64,000 bases of DNA from contig JBDTOO010000005.1 of the NCBI GenBank assembly GCA_039933215.1, positions 25,206 to 89,205 on the forward strand. The letters run 5' to 3'. This DNA is from JALYUA01 sp039933215 (GTDB taxonomy: Bacteria > Acidobacteriota > Thermoanaerobaculia > UBA5066 > Gp7-AA6). The notes under the pieces are model-generated. The model was not told the origin of the DNA. It made no database searches and saw only the letters and a program-made list of their open reading frames with translations. Each line of letters starts with the position of its first letter. Positions within the stretch are counted from its first letter, which is position 1. Below, one piece after another: positions 43,320-50,654 of the stretch. A program made the position numbers and the translations under genes.

Positions 43320-44333
43320 ATGTCATCTCCCGGCCGGCGCCCGCTCGCGCTTCTCCTGGGCGTCCTCGCCGCGGGAGCTCTTTCGTGCGCAACGGGCGGC
43401 GGCTCGAAGCCCGCCGGCGGGAGCACCGACAACCCACCCGCTGAGGCCGCCGGAAAGGAGCGCACGGTCGCGCAGCTTGCAGCCTCCCTGAAGGACCCGG
43501 ACTTGAACGTGCGGCTCGCCGCGGTCGAGGAGCTCGGCCATCGCGCCGCGACCTCCGACGACGCCGTGGCCGCGGTCGTCGGAGCGTTCTCCGACGAGGC
43601 TCCGCTCGTGCGCCGGTTCGCGGCGGGAGGGCTCGCGGGCATTCCGGCTCCCTCGACCAGGACCGTCCTGGCTCTCGCGCGGCTCCTGAAGGATCCCGAG
43701 AACGAGCCCCGCGAGAGCGCGGCGCGGACTCTCGCGGCTCTCGCCCCGCATTCCCCGGCCGATGCCGTGGCGGAGCTCGCCGCGGCGCTCGCCGCCGCCG
43801 GCGCGGATTCTCAGGAGACCGTCCGGTCCTACGCCCTGGCGGCGCTCGGCGGCCTCGGTGCCCGCGGCGCGGGCTTCCCCGCCGTCAAGGCCGCGCTCGA
43901 GCGGGGCCTCGCCGATCCGAACGAGGAGGTTCGCGGCGCGGCCGCGGCGGCCGCGGGCGAAATCGGGTTGGCGGCCCCGTGGACCATCGGACTGCTGACC
44001 AGGGCGCTGGCGGATCCGGTCCACGACGTCCGCAAGCAGGCGGTCATCGCGCTCGAGAAGATCGGCCCTCCCGCGGCGCCGGCGACGAAAGCCATCGCGC
44101 GTCTCCTGCGCGGCGAACAGATCTACCTGAGAGTCTACGCCGCCGACGCCCTGACCTCCATCGGCCCGGGGGCCCGCGCCGCGCTGCCGGACCTCAAGGC
44201 GATGGTGAAGCGGGGCTGGAAGAGCCTTGAAGACTCGAAGGAAATGGAAGCGAAGGACCTCCCCGAGGCCGTCGCGCGCGCCATCCGGTCGATCGAGGCG
44301 AAAGGCCCCGCGAAGGACAACAAGAAATCCTGA
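43320..44333 (+). CDS. HEAT-repeat lipoprotein
   Basis: About 337 residues. Signal with lipobox LAAGALSC, then a Gly/Pro linker, then seven or so HEAT/PBS-lyase-type repeats (for example LAASLKDPDLNVRLAAVEELGH, LTRALADPVHDVRKQAVIALEKIG, LLRGEQIYLRVYAADALTSIG). Such alpha-solenoids bind proteins. A start 36 nt upstream (43284) is possible, but the basic signal n-region MSSPGRRP fits 43320. It lies 79 bp after the MauE-like gene and may or may not be co-transcribed. Confidence 0.83.
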   Translation: MSSPGRRPLALLLGVLAAGALSCATGGGSKPAGGSTDNPPAEAAGKERTVAQLAASLKDPDLNVRLAAVEELGHRAATSDDAVAAVVGAFSDEAPLVRRFAAGGLAGIPAPSTRTVLALARLLKDPENEPRESAARTLAALAPHSPADAVAELAAALAAAGADSQETVRSYALAALGGLGARGAGFPAVKAALERGLADPNEEVRGAAAAAAGEIGLAAPWTIGLLTRALADPVHDVRKQAVIALEKIGPPAAPATKAIARLLRGEQIYLRVYAADALTSIGPGARAALPDLKAMVKRGWKSLEDSKEMEAKDLPEAVARAIRSIEAKGPAKDNKKS

Positions 44334-44362
44334 CGCGCCTCCCCGGCGCTCGGTTCAGAAGC

Positions 44363-44977
44363 TCAGCAGTTCTCGTACTTCCAGTTCCGCCTCTTCCCTT
44401 CCGCCAGCCATTCGAGCGCCGTTTCGAGGCGCTTCTGCCGGGTCTCCGGCCGCCTGGCCTCCGTGATCCACTCGACGTACTCGTTGCGGTGGCTCGGAGC
44501 AAACGCCTGGAAGGTCTTCGCGGCCGGCTTGTTCTTCTTCAGCCCCGCCGCGAGGTCCGGCGGGACCGGGGCCGGCGTGGCGGGCTGTCGCGCCCTGGGC
44601 GGGCGCGCGGGAACGTCCGACTCGGTCAACGCGGTCGCCTTTCGGATGTAGCCGGACATTTTCGCGTCCGACGGCAGGTCGCCGAGGCCGGTCAGGCGCC
44701 CGAAGCTGCCCATCGCGGATTCGGCTTCCTCACCGCCGGCGCGGAGCACTTCGACCATGCCGCCGTGCCAGAAGCCGAACGTGCAGTGCTCCTTGAAGGC
44801 GGCCATCCCGCAGAGGATCTTGCCGCGATGGATGAAGGACGGCATGCCCCACTTCAACGTCTCTTCGACTTCGGGAGAAGCCTTGTGCACGAGCTCGCGC
44901 AGGCGGCGCAGGATCGGTTTCGCGAAGGGCGCCGATTTCGCGATGTATGCGTCGACCCGGGGATCGGTGTTCTTCAT
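44363..44977 (-). CDS. DUF1801/YdeI-type protein
   Basis: 204 cytoplasmic residues; start 44977 with AGGAGG upstream. An N-terminal DUF1801 (YdhG-like) domain, DPRVDAYIAKSAPFAKPILRRL ... ETLKWGMPSFIHRGKILCGMAAFK, is followed by a C-terminal YdeI/OmpD-associated (bacteriocin-protection, YdeI-like) helix region FQAFAPSHRNEYVEWITEARRPETRQKRLETA. The combination is common. Iron-chaperone and bacteriocin-protection labels come from single homologues and should not be transferred. Confidence 0.82.
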   Translation of the reverse strand: MKNTDPRVDAYIAKSAPFAKPILRRLRELVHKASPEVEETLKWGMPSFIHRGKILCGMAAFKEHCTFGFWHGGMVEVLRAGGEEAESAMGSFGRLTGLGDLPSDAKMSGYIRKATALTESDVPARPPRARQPATPAPVPPDLAAGLKKNKPAAKTFQAFAPSHRNEYVEWITEARRPETRQKRLETALEWLAEGKRRNWKYENC

Positions 44978-45036
44978 GCGTCCTCCTCCGTGTGCACTCA
45001 TTTCCCGGCCGGCAGGCTGCTAGAGTGACACCTCAT

Positions 45037-46347
45037 ATGCCAGCCGAAATCGGCGCGGGAAGCAACCCGTCCCGGGTGGTCATCCTCGGCATCGAGCACC
45101 CGCGCGGCGTGGCGGCGATCCAGTCCCTGGGGCGAGCGGGTCTCCGGGTCGTCGGCGTGGATCACGACCCGACCGCGCTCGGCTTTCACTCGCGGTACCT
45201 GAAGGCGAAGTATCGGGTCGAGAAGGACCCGCAAGAGACGCTGAGTTTCCTCGATGAGCTCGGCCGCGACGGCGGCGGGATGCTCATGGCGACCAACGAC
45301 GACTATCTGATGCTGGTGGCGAAAAACCACGAGCGCCTCTCCCGGAGCTTCGTCCTGACCACGCCGCCCTGGGAGACGCTCGAGCCGCTCATGGACGTCA
45401 GCCGGTGCTATCGGATGGCGCAGGAGATCGGTATCCGCACCCCGAACTTCTACAAAGCGCAAACGGAAGCGGAGCTGCGGACCATCGTCCAGAACCTTGA
45501 CCTCGAGCGGCACGAGTTCATCCTGAAGACCACGGCGGGCACCGCTCCGGCCGACGCCCGGACCGGCCGGTACACGCGCGTCGCCCCGGAAGACCGGGAG
45601 GGGATCGAGAAGGTCTGCCTGGAGATCTTCGCGCGGGCGGGGGAGTTCCCCACGATCATGCAGGTGGTCCCCGGCACCGCGGACCGCTGCGTGGGGGTCT
45701 GCATGGCGGTCGGCCCCGATCACGAGTCCCGCGCCGTCTATTCGGTCCGGCGGTTGAAGCTCCACACGTATTCGAAGGGCGGGAAGTTCGTCCATCCCTA
45801 CGAGATGGGCGCCAACGTCTTCTGCGAGAGCCGCCACGACGAAGAAGCGATCGACGCGGCGACGCGGTTTGTCCGTCACGCCGGGTATTACGGGCCGATG
45901 GCGCTCGAGTTCCGGCGCGACCCGACCGACGAGAGCCTCGTGCTCATCAAGGCGGACGTGCGCTTCGTCCGCGCGACGAACCTCTCGACGGCGATCGGAC
46001 GGGATCTGCCGACGGCGGTGCACGACGCGTTTTCCGGGCGTCCCGCTCCGCCGCCGCGCCCCTACCCGGACGGGGTCGCCTGGGTCTGGCTCTCCGCGTA
46101 CATCGAGACGCTCTGGAACAAGCGGTCCGATCGCAGCCTCCGGCGCGAGCTCTTCGCGCTGTGGAAGAACCTGCGCCTCATCCGGGCCGCGGCGTTTCTC
46201 GACCGCCGCGACCTGCGCCCGTTTCTCGTGAGTCTCCGCCGATGCGGCCGCGACTGGTTTCGCTGGCGCGTGTCCGGCCTGAAACAGCGTTTCGGCGCCG
46301 GCAAGCCGTCCGTCGGTCCGGGCGAAGGGGAGCGAGCCCCCGGATGA
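45037..46347 (+). CDS. ATP-grasp domain protein with atypical metal-binding motif
   Basis: 436 residues from ATG 45037. The N-terminal preATP-grasp Rossmann part reads VVILGIEHPRGVAAIQSLGRAG. The ATP-grasp lysine region HEFILKTTAGTAP is near residue 163 and the central VMQVVPG-type strand is TIMQVVPGTADRCVG. The C-terminal metal site should read ExN: the segment is ALEFRRD ... LVLIKADVRFVRATN, so the usual E-x-N-P-R is replaced by K-A-D-V-R. About 90 C-terminal residues are basic and helical. Overall closest to ATP-grasp enzymes of surface polysaccharide or peptide ligation. It may be catalytically altered. Confidence 0.78.
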   Translation: MPAEIGAGSNPSRVVILGIEHPRGVAAIQSLGRAGLRVVGVDHDPTALGFHSRYLKAKYRVEKDPQETLSFLDELGRDGGGMLMATNDDYLMLVAKNHERLSRSFVLTTPPWETLEPLMDVSRCYRMAQEIGIRTPNFYKAQTEAELRTIVQNLDLERHEFILKTTAGTAPADARTGRYTRVAPEDREGIEKVCLEIFARAGEFPTIMQVVPGTADRCVGVCMAVGPDHESRAVYSVRRLKLHTYSKGGKFVHPYEMGANVFCESRHDEEAIDAATRFVRHAGYYGPMALEFRRDPTDESLVLIKADVRFVRATNLSTAIGRDLPTAVHDAFSGRPAPPPRPYPDGVAWVWLSAYIETLWNKRSDRSLRRELFALWKNLRLIRAAAFLDRRDLRPFLVSLRRCGRDWFRWRVSGLKQRFGAGKPSVGPGEGERAPG

Positions 46348-46363
46348 GAGCTCGTCTTCGGGG

Positions 46364-46408
46364 GACTCCGCCATCGCGCTGCGGGAGCCCGAGCGGAGGG
46401 GAGGCGGC
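46364..46408 (-). repeat. Degenerate half palindromic element supplying a ribosome-binding site
   Basis: CGCTGCGGGAGCCCGAGCGGAG corresponds (interrupted) to the reverse complement of the left flank of type B elements. Its GGGGAGG lies 4 nt before the GTG start at 46409. Confidence 0.5.
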
Positions 46409-47527
46409 GTGAGATTCGAGACCATCGCGGTCCATGCGGGCGGCGAGCCCGATCCCGACACCGGCGCCATCGCCCCTCCGATCCACCTGTCGACGACCTT
46501 CGAGCACGGTCCGGCCGGGCAGACGCCGCACGGCTACATGTACATCCGCGAGAGCAACCCGACGCAGACCCGTCTGGAAGACGCGCTCGCCGCCATCGAG
46601 GGGGGCGAGGCCGCGCTCGTGTTCGCGTCCGGGCTCGCCGCCGGTGCGGCGTACCTGCAGGCGTTCCCCGAGGGGACGCACGTCGTTCTGCACCAGGACA
46701 TCTATTACGACTTCCGGACGATCGCGAAGGAGTACTTCCCCCGCTGGGGGATGGAGGCGACGATCGTCGACATGACGGACCTCGACAAGGTGCGCGGCGC
46801 CATTCGGCCGGAGACGCGGCTCATCTGGACGGAGACGCCGACGAACCCCCTGATCGGCCTCGTCGACATTCCCGCCGTGGCCGCGATCGCCAGGGACGCC
46901 GGCGCCCGCCTCATCGTGGACGGGACGTTCGCGTCGCCCGTCCTCCAGCGGCCGCTCGATCTGGGCGCGGACGCCGTCGTGCACTCGACGACGAAGTACC
47001 TCGGCGGGCACAGCGACGTGCAGGGCGGCGCCCTCGTCTTCCGCCGCCGCGACGATCTCGTCGCCCGGGTCCTGCACACCCGCCACGTGCTCGGCGCCGT
47101 GGCCTCCCCGTTCAACTCGTGGCTGGTGCTCCGCGGCCTGCGCTCCCTCGCCTGCCGCGTCGAGCGCCACTCTTCGAACGCGCTCGCCGTGGCGCGCGCC
47201 CTCGAGGCCCACCCGGGTGTCGAGGCGGTCCATTACCCGGGGCTGTCGTCCCATCCCGGCCACGAGATCGCGCGGCGCCAGATGAAGGCCTTCGGCGGCA
47301 TGCTCTCGCTCCGGATCGCGGGCGGCCGCGAGCGAGCGATCGAGGTGGCGTCCCGCGTGAATCTGTTCTTGAACGCCACCAGCCTCGGCGGCACGGAGAG
47401 CACGATCGAGCATCGCGCTTCCTCCGAGGGGCCGGCTTCGACCGTTCCGCAGAACCTGCTCCGGGTGTCCGTGGGTCTCGAGCACCCGGACGACCTGATC
47501 GAGGACCTCGTGCAGGCGCTCGGCTAG
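46409..47527 (+). CDS. PLP-dependent Cys/Met metabolism enzyme (cystathionine gamma-synthase/lyase family)
   Basis: 372 cytoplasmic residues from GTG 46409. Fold-type I PLP enzyme: TIAVHAGGEPDPDTGAIAPPI at the N-terminus, YIRESNPTQTRLE near 46, FASGLAAGAAYL near 72, ETPTNPLI near 142 and the PLP-lysine Lys196 in HSTTKYLGGHSD. The C-terminal substrate motif LGGTESTIEHRASS and RVSVGLEHPDDLIEDL are in place. Synthase and gamma-lyase (or homocysteine/methionine lyase) cannot be told apart from sequence alone. Confidence 0.92.
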   Translation: MRFETIAVHAGGEPDPDTGAIAPPIHLSTTFEHGPAGQTPHGYMYIRESNPTQTRLEDALAAIEGGEAALVFASGLAAGAAYLQAFPEGTHVVLHQDIYYDFRTIAKEYFPRWGMEATIVDMTDLDKVRGAIRPETRLIWTETPTNPLIGLVDIPAVAAIARDAGARLIVDGTFASPVLQRPLDLGADAVVHSTTKYLGGHSDVQGGALVFRRRDDLVARVLHTRHVLGAVASPFNSWLVLRGLRSLACRVERHSSNALAVARALEAHPGVEAVHYPGLSSHPGHEIARRQMKAFGGMLSLRIAGGRERAIEVASRVNLFLNATSLGGTESTIEHRASSEGPASTVPQNLLRVSVGLEHPDDLIEDLVQALG

Positions 47528-47574
47528 AGGGTCTCCCCGGTGCTGTATCCTGCCGCCGGCGTCAGGAGGGCACC

Positions 47575-47853
47575 ATGCACTTTTCCCTTCCGGGTCTCCT
47601 CGTGCTCCTGGTCGTGGCGGCGATCTGCGGCGCCATCGGGCGGGCGATCGGCGGCGGGACGTCGGGCGGATTCATCGTCTCGATCGTCATCGGGTTCGTC
47701 GGCGCGCTTCTCGGAAGCTGGCTTGCGACGAAGATGCACCTGCCCGAGCCGTTCGTGATCACGATCGACCGCCATCCGTTTCCGATCCTCTGGTCGATCA
47801 TCGGCGCCGCGCTCTTCGTCGCCATCGTGCACCTGATATCCGGGAGAGACTAG
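47575..47853 (+). CDS. GlsB/YeaQ/YmgE-type small membrane protein
   Basis: 92 residues with three transmembrane helices: LPGLLVLLVVAAICGAIGRAI, GGFIVSIVIGFVGALLGSWLA and FPILWSIIGAALFVAIVHLI. The Gly-rich GFVGALLGSWLA matches the transglycosylase-associated (GlsB) family. The ATG at 47575 follows AGGAGGG. Often stress-related in other bacteria; role here unknown. Confidence 0.85.
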   Translation: MHFSLPGLLVLLVVAAICGAIGRAIGGGTSGGFIVSIVIGFVGALLGSWLATKMHLPEPFVITIDRHPFPILWSIIGAALFVAIVHLISGRD

Positions 47854-47859
47854 ACGTCG

Positions 47860-47955
47860 CCTCCCGGGTCGCGCTGCGGCGCGACCCGGGAGGCTCCCGC
47901 ATCGCGAACCTCCTCCGCGCGGAATCGCGCGGAGACTATTCGCGATGCGAGCGGA
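47860..47955 (+). repeat. Bipartite palindromic element, type A copy 3
   Basis: Left hairpin with a perfect 14-bp stem CCTCCCGGGTCGCG (47860-47873) / CGCGACCCGGGAGG (47880-47893) and loop CTGCGG. Then CTCCC and the palindrome GCATCGCGAA (47899-47908) / TTCGCGATGC (47939-47948) with an inner stem CTCCGCGCG/CGCGCGGAG. It starts 6 nt after a stop codon, between convergent genes. Confidence 0.88.
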
Positions 47956-48013
47956 TGTTACGGATCGGCGGAAGTTGAGAGGTCGCCTCTCCTCTCTCCT
48001 CTTTCCTCTTCTC

Positions 48014-50065
48014 TCAACGGCGAGGCGCTGCCTCCTGGACCGTCGGCATCGCCGTCACGAACGGCGCGATGCCGAGCTCCCGGTCGAGGGCGGCGGGCGA
48101 CACGACCTTGCCCTGCGTGATCACCAGGGCCACCTTCCGGATGTCCCCGATCGTCGTCGTCGGGTCGCCGTCGAAGAGCACGAGGTCGGCGAGCTTGCCC
48201 GATGTGATCGAGCCGCGGTCGGCGAGCGTCCGGGTGTATTTCGCGCCGTTCCACGTCGCCACCTGAAGAGCCTGCGCGGGCGTCAGCCCGGCCTGGACGT
48301 ACAGCTCGAGCTCCCGCTGCAGGGTGAACCCCGGCAGCTCGTCGGTCCCCGCGACGATCGGGATCCCCGCCCGGTACAACCGGCCGACGAACTCGATCAG
48401 CTTCGCGTACGACTTCTCGTAGCGCGCGGCCGTCGCCGCGTCCGGGATCTTCATCTGGCCGACGCGGCGGGAGCGCTGCACGTCGATCGGCAGGTGGTCG
48501 AACACGGCGGCGTAGGCCTGCGGTATCTCTCCGTCGCGCTGGCGCAGGAAGTCGAAGGTCGTGAGGGTCGGGTCGATGACCGTCGGCTCCTTTTTCAGGA
48601 GCGCGATGAAGTCCTGGACCGGCTTCGAGTCGAAGTCGAGGCCCGCGGTCTTCTCCGCAACCAGGTAGAAGCGCTCGAGCGTGCGCGTGTCGGTCGTCGG
48701 AGTGACGAAGAAGTTCAGCATCACCTGGTTGATGTGCTGGATCTCGTCAAATCCCTGCTCGACCACCTCGCTCGCGCGCATGAACGCCGGCACGTGCCCG
48801 CTGACCCGCATGCCTCGGCTGTGCGCGTAGGCGACCGTGTCGCGCACGAGCTCCTTTGGAAACGAGTTGTAGATCTTCATCTGCGGGTAGCCGCGCTCGG
48901 CGTACCAGTCGACGGCGTCCTTCGCGCCCTGCAGGTCCTTGACGACGAAGCCACCGCGGGAGGCGAAGGGACTCTCGCCCTCGAGGTACCCCGCCGGGAC
49001 GATGTGCGGGAAGAGCAGCTTCCCCGAGGCCCGGTCGTCGATCATCTGCTGCAGCGTCGGATTGTCGCTGCCCATGTCGCGGATCGTGGTTACGCCGGCG
49101 GCGAGGTCGAGGCCGCCCGACCAGCGGTCGACGTGCGAATGCATGTCGAAGAGGCCGGGAAGCATCACGCGTCCCCCGGCGTCGATCTCGTTGTCCGCTC
49201 CGCGGACCGGGGATCCGGCCGGGAGGATCGCCGTAATGCGGCCGCGCAGCACGTAGACGTCGGAGGGGGCGCCCAGCCGCGCGTTCTCGCTGTCGAAGAC
49301 TCGGGCGTTGCGGATCACCGTCAGGCCGGGAAGCGGCTTCATGAGCCGCGAAGCCATGTCCGCGAGGAGCGCGGCCTCGGCCTGTTTCTGCCGCGTCTCG
49401 AGCGTGCCGCGAGTGTCCTCCCATCCTTCCTCGATGCCGGCGGCGAAGCCGGGCGCGATGGATGCGAAGAGCCTCGGCTTCTCGCCCGTCGTCGCCCAGT
49501 AGAACGACGGCGTCAGCCCCTGGCCGGATTGCGCGACGAGCTGCACGCGCTGGCTCCTGCCGCCCTGCGAGACCTCGACTTCGTCCAGCCTGCGCTGCGT
49601 GAGGGTGCCGGACGGGAGGAGGGGCAGCTTGCCGTCCGGCCGCGCCGCGATCGCGGCGATCGAGACCGAGGCGACGTCGCCCGAGCCGTTCAGCGGCACG
49701 TACATGGCCGGCCCGGAGACGCGACGCTCGCCCTTCTCCGAGGAGGAGCTCCAGACGGCCCGATCGCCCGTTTTCGCGAAGTGTTCGTCCACCGGGTTGC
49801 CGTACGTGGACGTGCCCTTCACGCGGTATTCGGCGTAGGTGCCGTCGGGCGCGAGGCGGTATTCCTCGTCGAGCTCCGGCCCGCGGCCGTTGTCCTTGAA
49901 GATGAAATGGACGCGGACGCGGCCGCCCGATTCGTAGGTCGTGACCTGTTCGCCGGCCTTCGACCCGTCGGCCGTGTAGATGACGTATCGGATCCGTTCC
50001 GCCGCCTGCGCGGAGGCCGCGGCGGCGAGCGCGCCAAGAAGCGCCAGGGCCCGTGCGATTCGCAT
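48014..50065 (-). CDS. Exported imidazolonepropionase-like amidohydrolase
   Basis: A 683-residue metal-dependent hydrolase. Signal peptide ALALLGALAAAASAQA. An N-terminal beta domain (residues about 22-245) precedes the TIM barrel: metal ligands HSH in GLFDMHSHVDRW near 310, a Lys candidate in YPQMKIYNSF, His in RVSGHVPAF and EIQHINQVML, and Asp in IVAGTDELPG. The C-terminal KLADLVLFDGDPTTTIGDI closes the composite sandwich. Start at 50065 with AGGGGGA upstream. Subfamily members act on cyclic imides or peptides; substrate unknown. Confidence 0.88.
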   Translation of the reverse strand: MRIARALALLGALAAAASAQAAERIRYVIYTADGSKAGEQVTTYESGGRVRVHFIFKDNGRGPELDEEYRLAPDGTYAEYRVKGTSTYGNPVDEHFAKTGDRAVWSSSSEKGERRVSGPAMYVPLNGSGDVASVSIAAIAARPDGKLPLLPSGTLTQRRLDEVEVSQGGRSQRVQLVAQSGQGLTPSFYWATTGEKPRLFASIAPGFAAGIEEGWEDTRGTLETRQKQAEAALLADMASRLMKPLPGLTVIRNARVFDSENARLGAPSDVYVLRGRITAILPAGSPVRGADNEIDAGGRVMLPGLFDMHSHVDRWSGGLDLAAGVTTIRDMGSDNPTLQQMIDDRASGKLLFPHIVPAGYLEGESPFASRGGFVVKDLQGAKDAVDWYAERGYPQMKIYNSFPKELVRDTVAYAHSRGMRVSGHVPAFMRASEVVEQGFDEIQHINQVMLNFFVTPTTDTRTLERFYLVAEKTAGLDFDSKPVQDFIALLKKEPTVIDPTLTTFDFLRQRDGEIPQAYAAVFDHLPIDVQRSRRVGQMKIPDAATAARYEKSYAKLIEFVGRLYRAGIPIVAGTDELPGFTLQRELELYVQAGLTPAQALQVATWNGAKYTRTLADRGSITSGKLADLVLFDGDPTTTIGDIRKVALVITQGKVVSPAALDRELGIAPFVTAMPTVQEAAPRR

Positions 50066-50154
50066 CGTTTCCCCCTATCCTCGTATGAGGAAGATGATAC
50101 GTGCGGCGCGCGCGCGGGTTTAGAGAGGCGCGGCCGCGGCGGAGGGAACGAGCG

Positions 50155-50574
50155 ATGCTCCACGTGACGCCGGCGATCGTCGTTCGCGAGGACGAGCTCG
50201 ACGAACGGTTCGTCCGCGCATCGGGGCCCGGAGGTCAAAACGTCAACAAGGTCGCGACGGCGGTCGAGCTTCGCTTCGACGTGGCCGCTTCTTCGCTGCC
50301 CGCCGACGTCCAAGCCCGGCTCGCCGCGCTCGCCGGCAAGCGAATGACGGCCGAGGGCCTCCTCGTCATCGACAGCCGCGAGCACCGGACGCAGGCGCGA
50401 AACCGGGCGGAAGCCCGGGCGCGGCTGGTCGATCTCCTGCGCCGCGCCGCCGTGAAGCCCCGGACGCGGCGGAAGACGAAGCCCTCGAAAGCGGCCCGGG
50501 AGCGCCGTCTGACGGCCAAAGTCCAGAGGGGGCACGTCAAATCGGGCCGCGGACGGGTGCGAACCGAGGACTGA
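50155..50574 (+). CDS. arfB: Alternative ribosome-rescue factor ArfB (YaeJ)
   Basis: 139 residues. The release-factor GGQ motif is at residues 26-28 in RASGPGGQNVNKVATAVELR, and the basic C-terminal tail (KPRTRRKTKPSKAARERRLTAKVQ) is the part that enters the mRNA channel of stalled ribosomes. It hydrolyses peptidyl-tRNA on ribosomes lacking a stop codon. The ATG at 50155 has GGAGGG 8 nt upstream. Reads divergently from the amidohydrolase. Confidence 0.93.
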   Translation: MLHVTPAIVVREDELDERFVRASGPGGQNVNKVATAVELRFDVAASSLPADVQARLAALAGKRMTAEGLLVIDSREHRTQARNRAEARARLVDLLRRAAVKPRTRRKTKPSKAARERRLTAKVQRGHVKSGRGRVRTED

Positions 50575-50654
50575 GGCTTCGCCGCCGGAGCGGATTTGCG
50601 GCTCCGCACGCCGCCGCCCGGCATATGGTGGCGCAAACAGGAGGCTCGACTTCT

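Noticed and set aside
47975..48017. Hairpin GTTGAGAG/CTCTCAAC at the end of the amidohydrolase gene as a terminator
   Set aside because: The loop is about 28 nt of pyrimidine tract and one arm lies in coding sequence; no T-run on the proper strand.
47945..50167. Plus-strand open frame of 740 codons
   Set aside because: Antisense to the amidohydrolase; no ribosome-binding site or protein motif.
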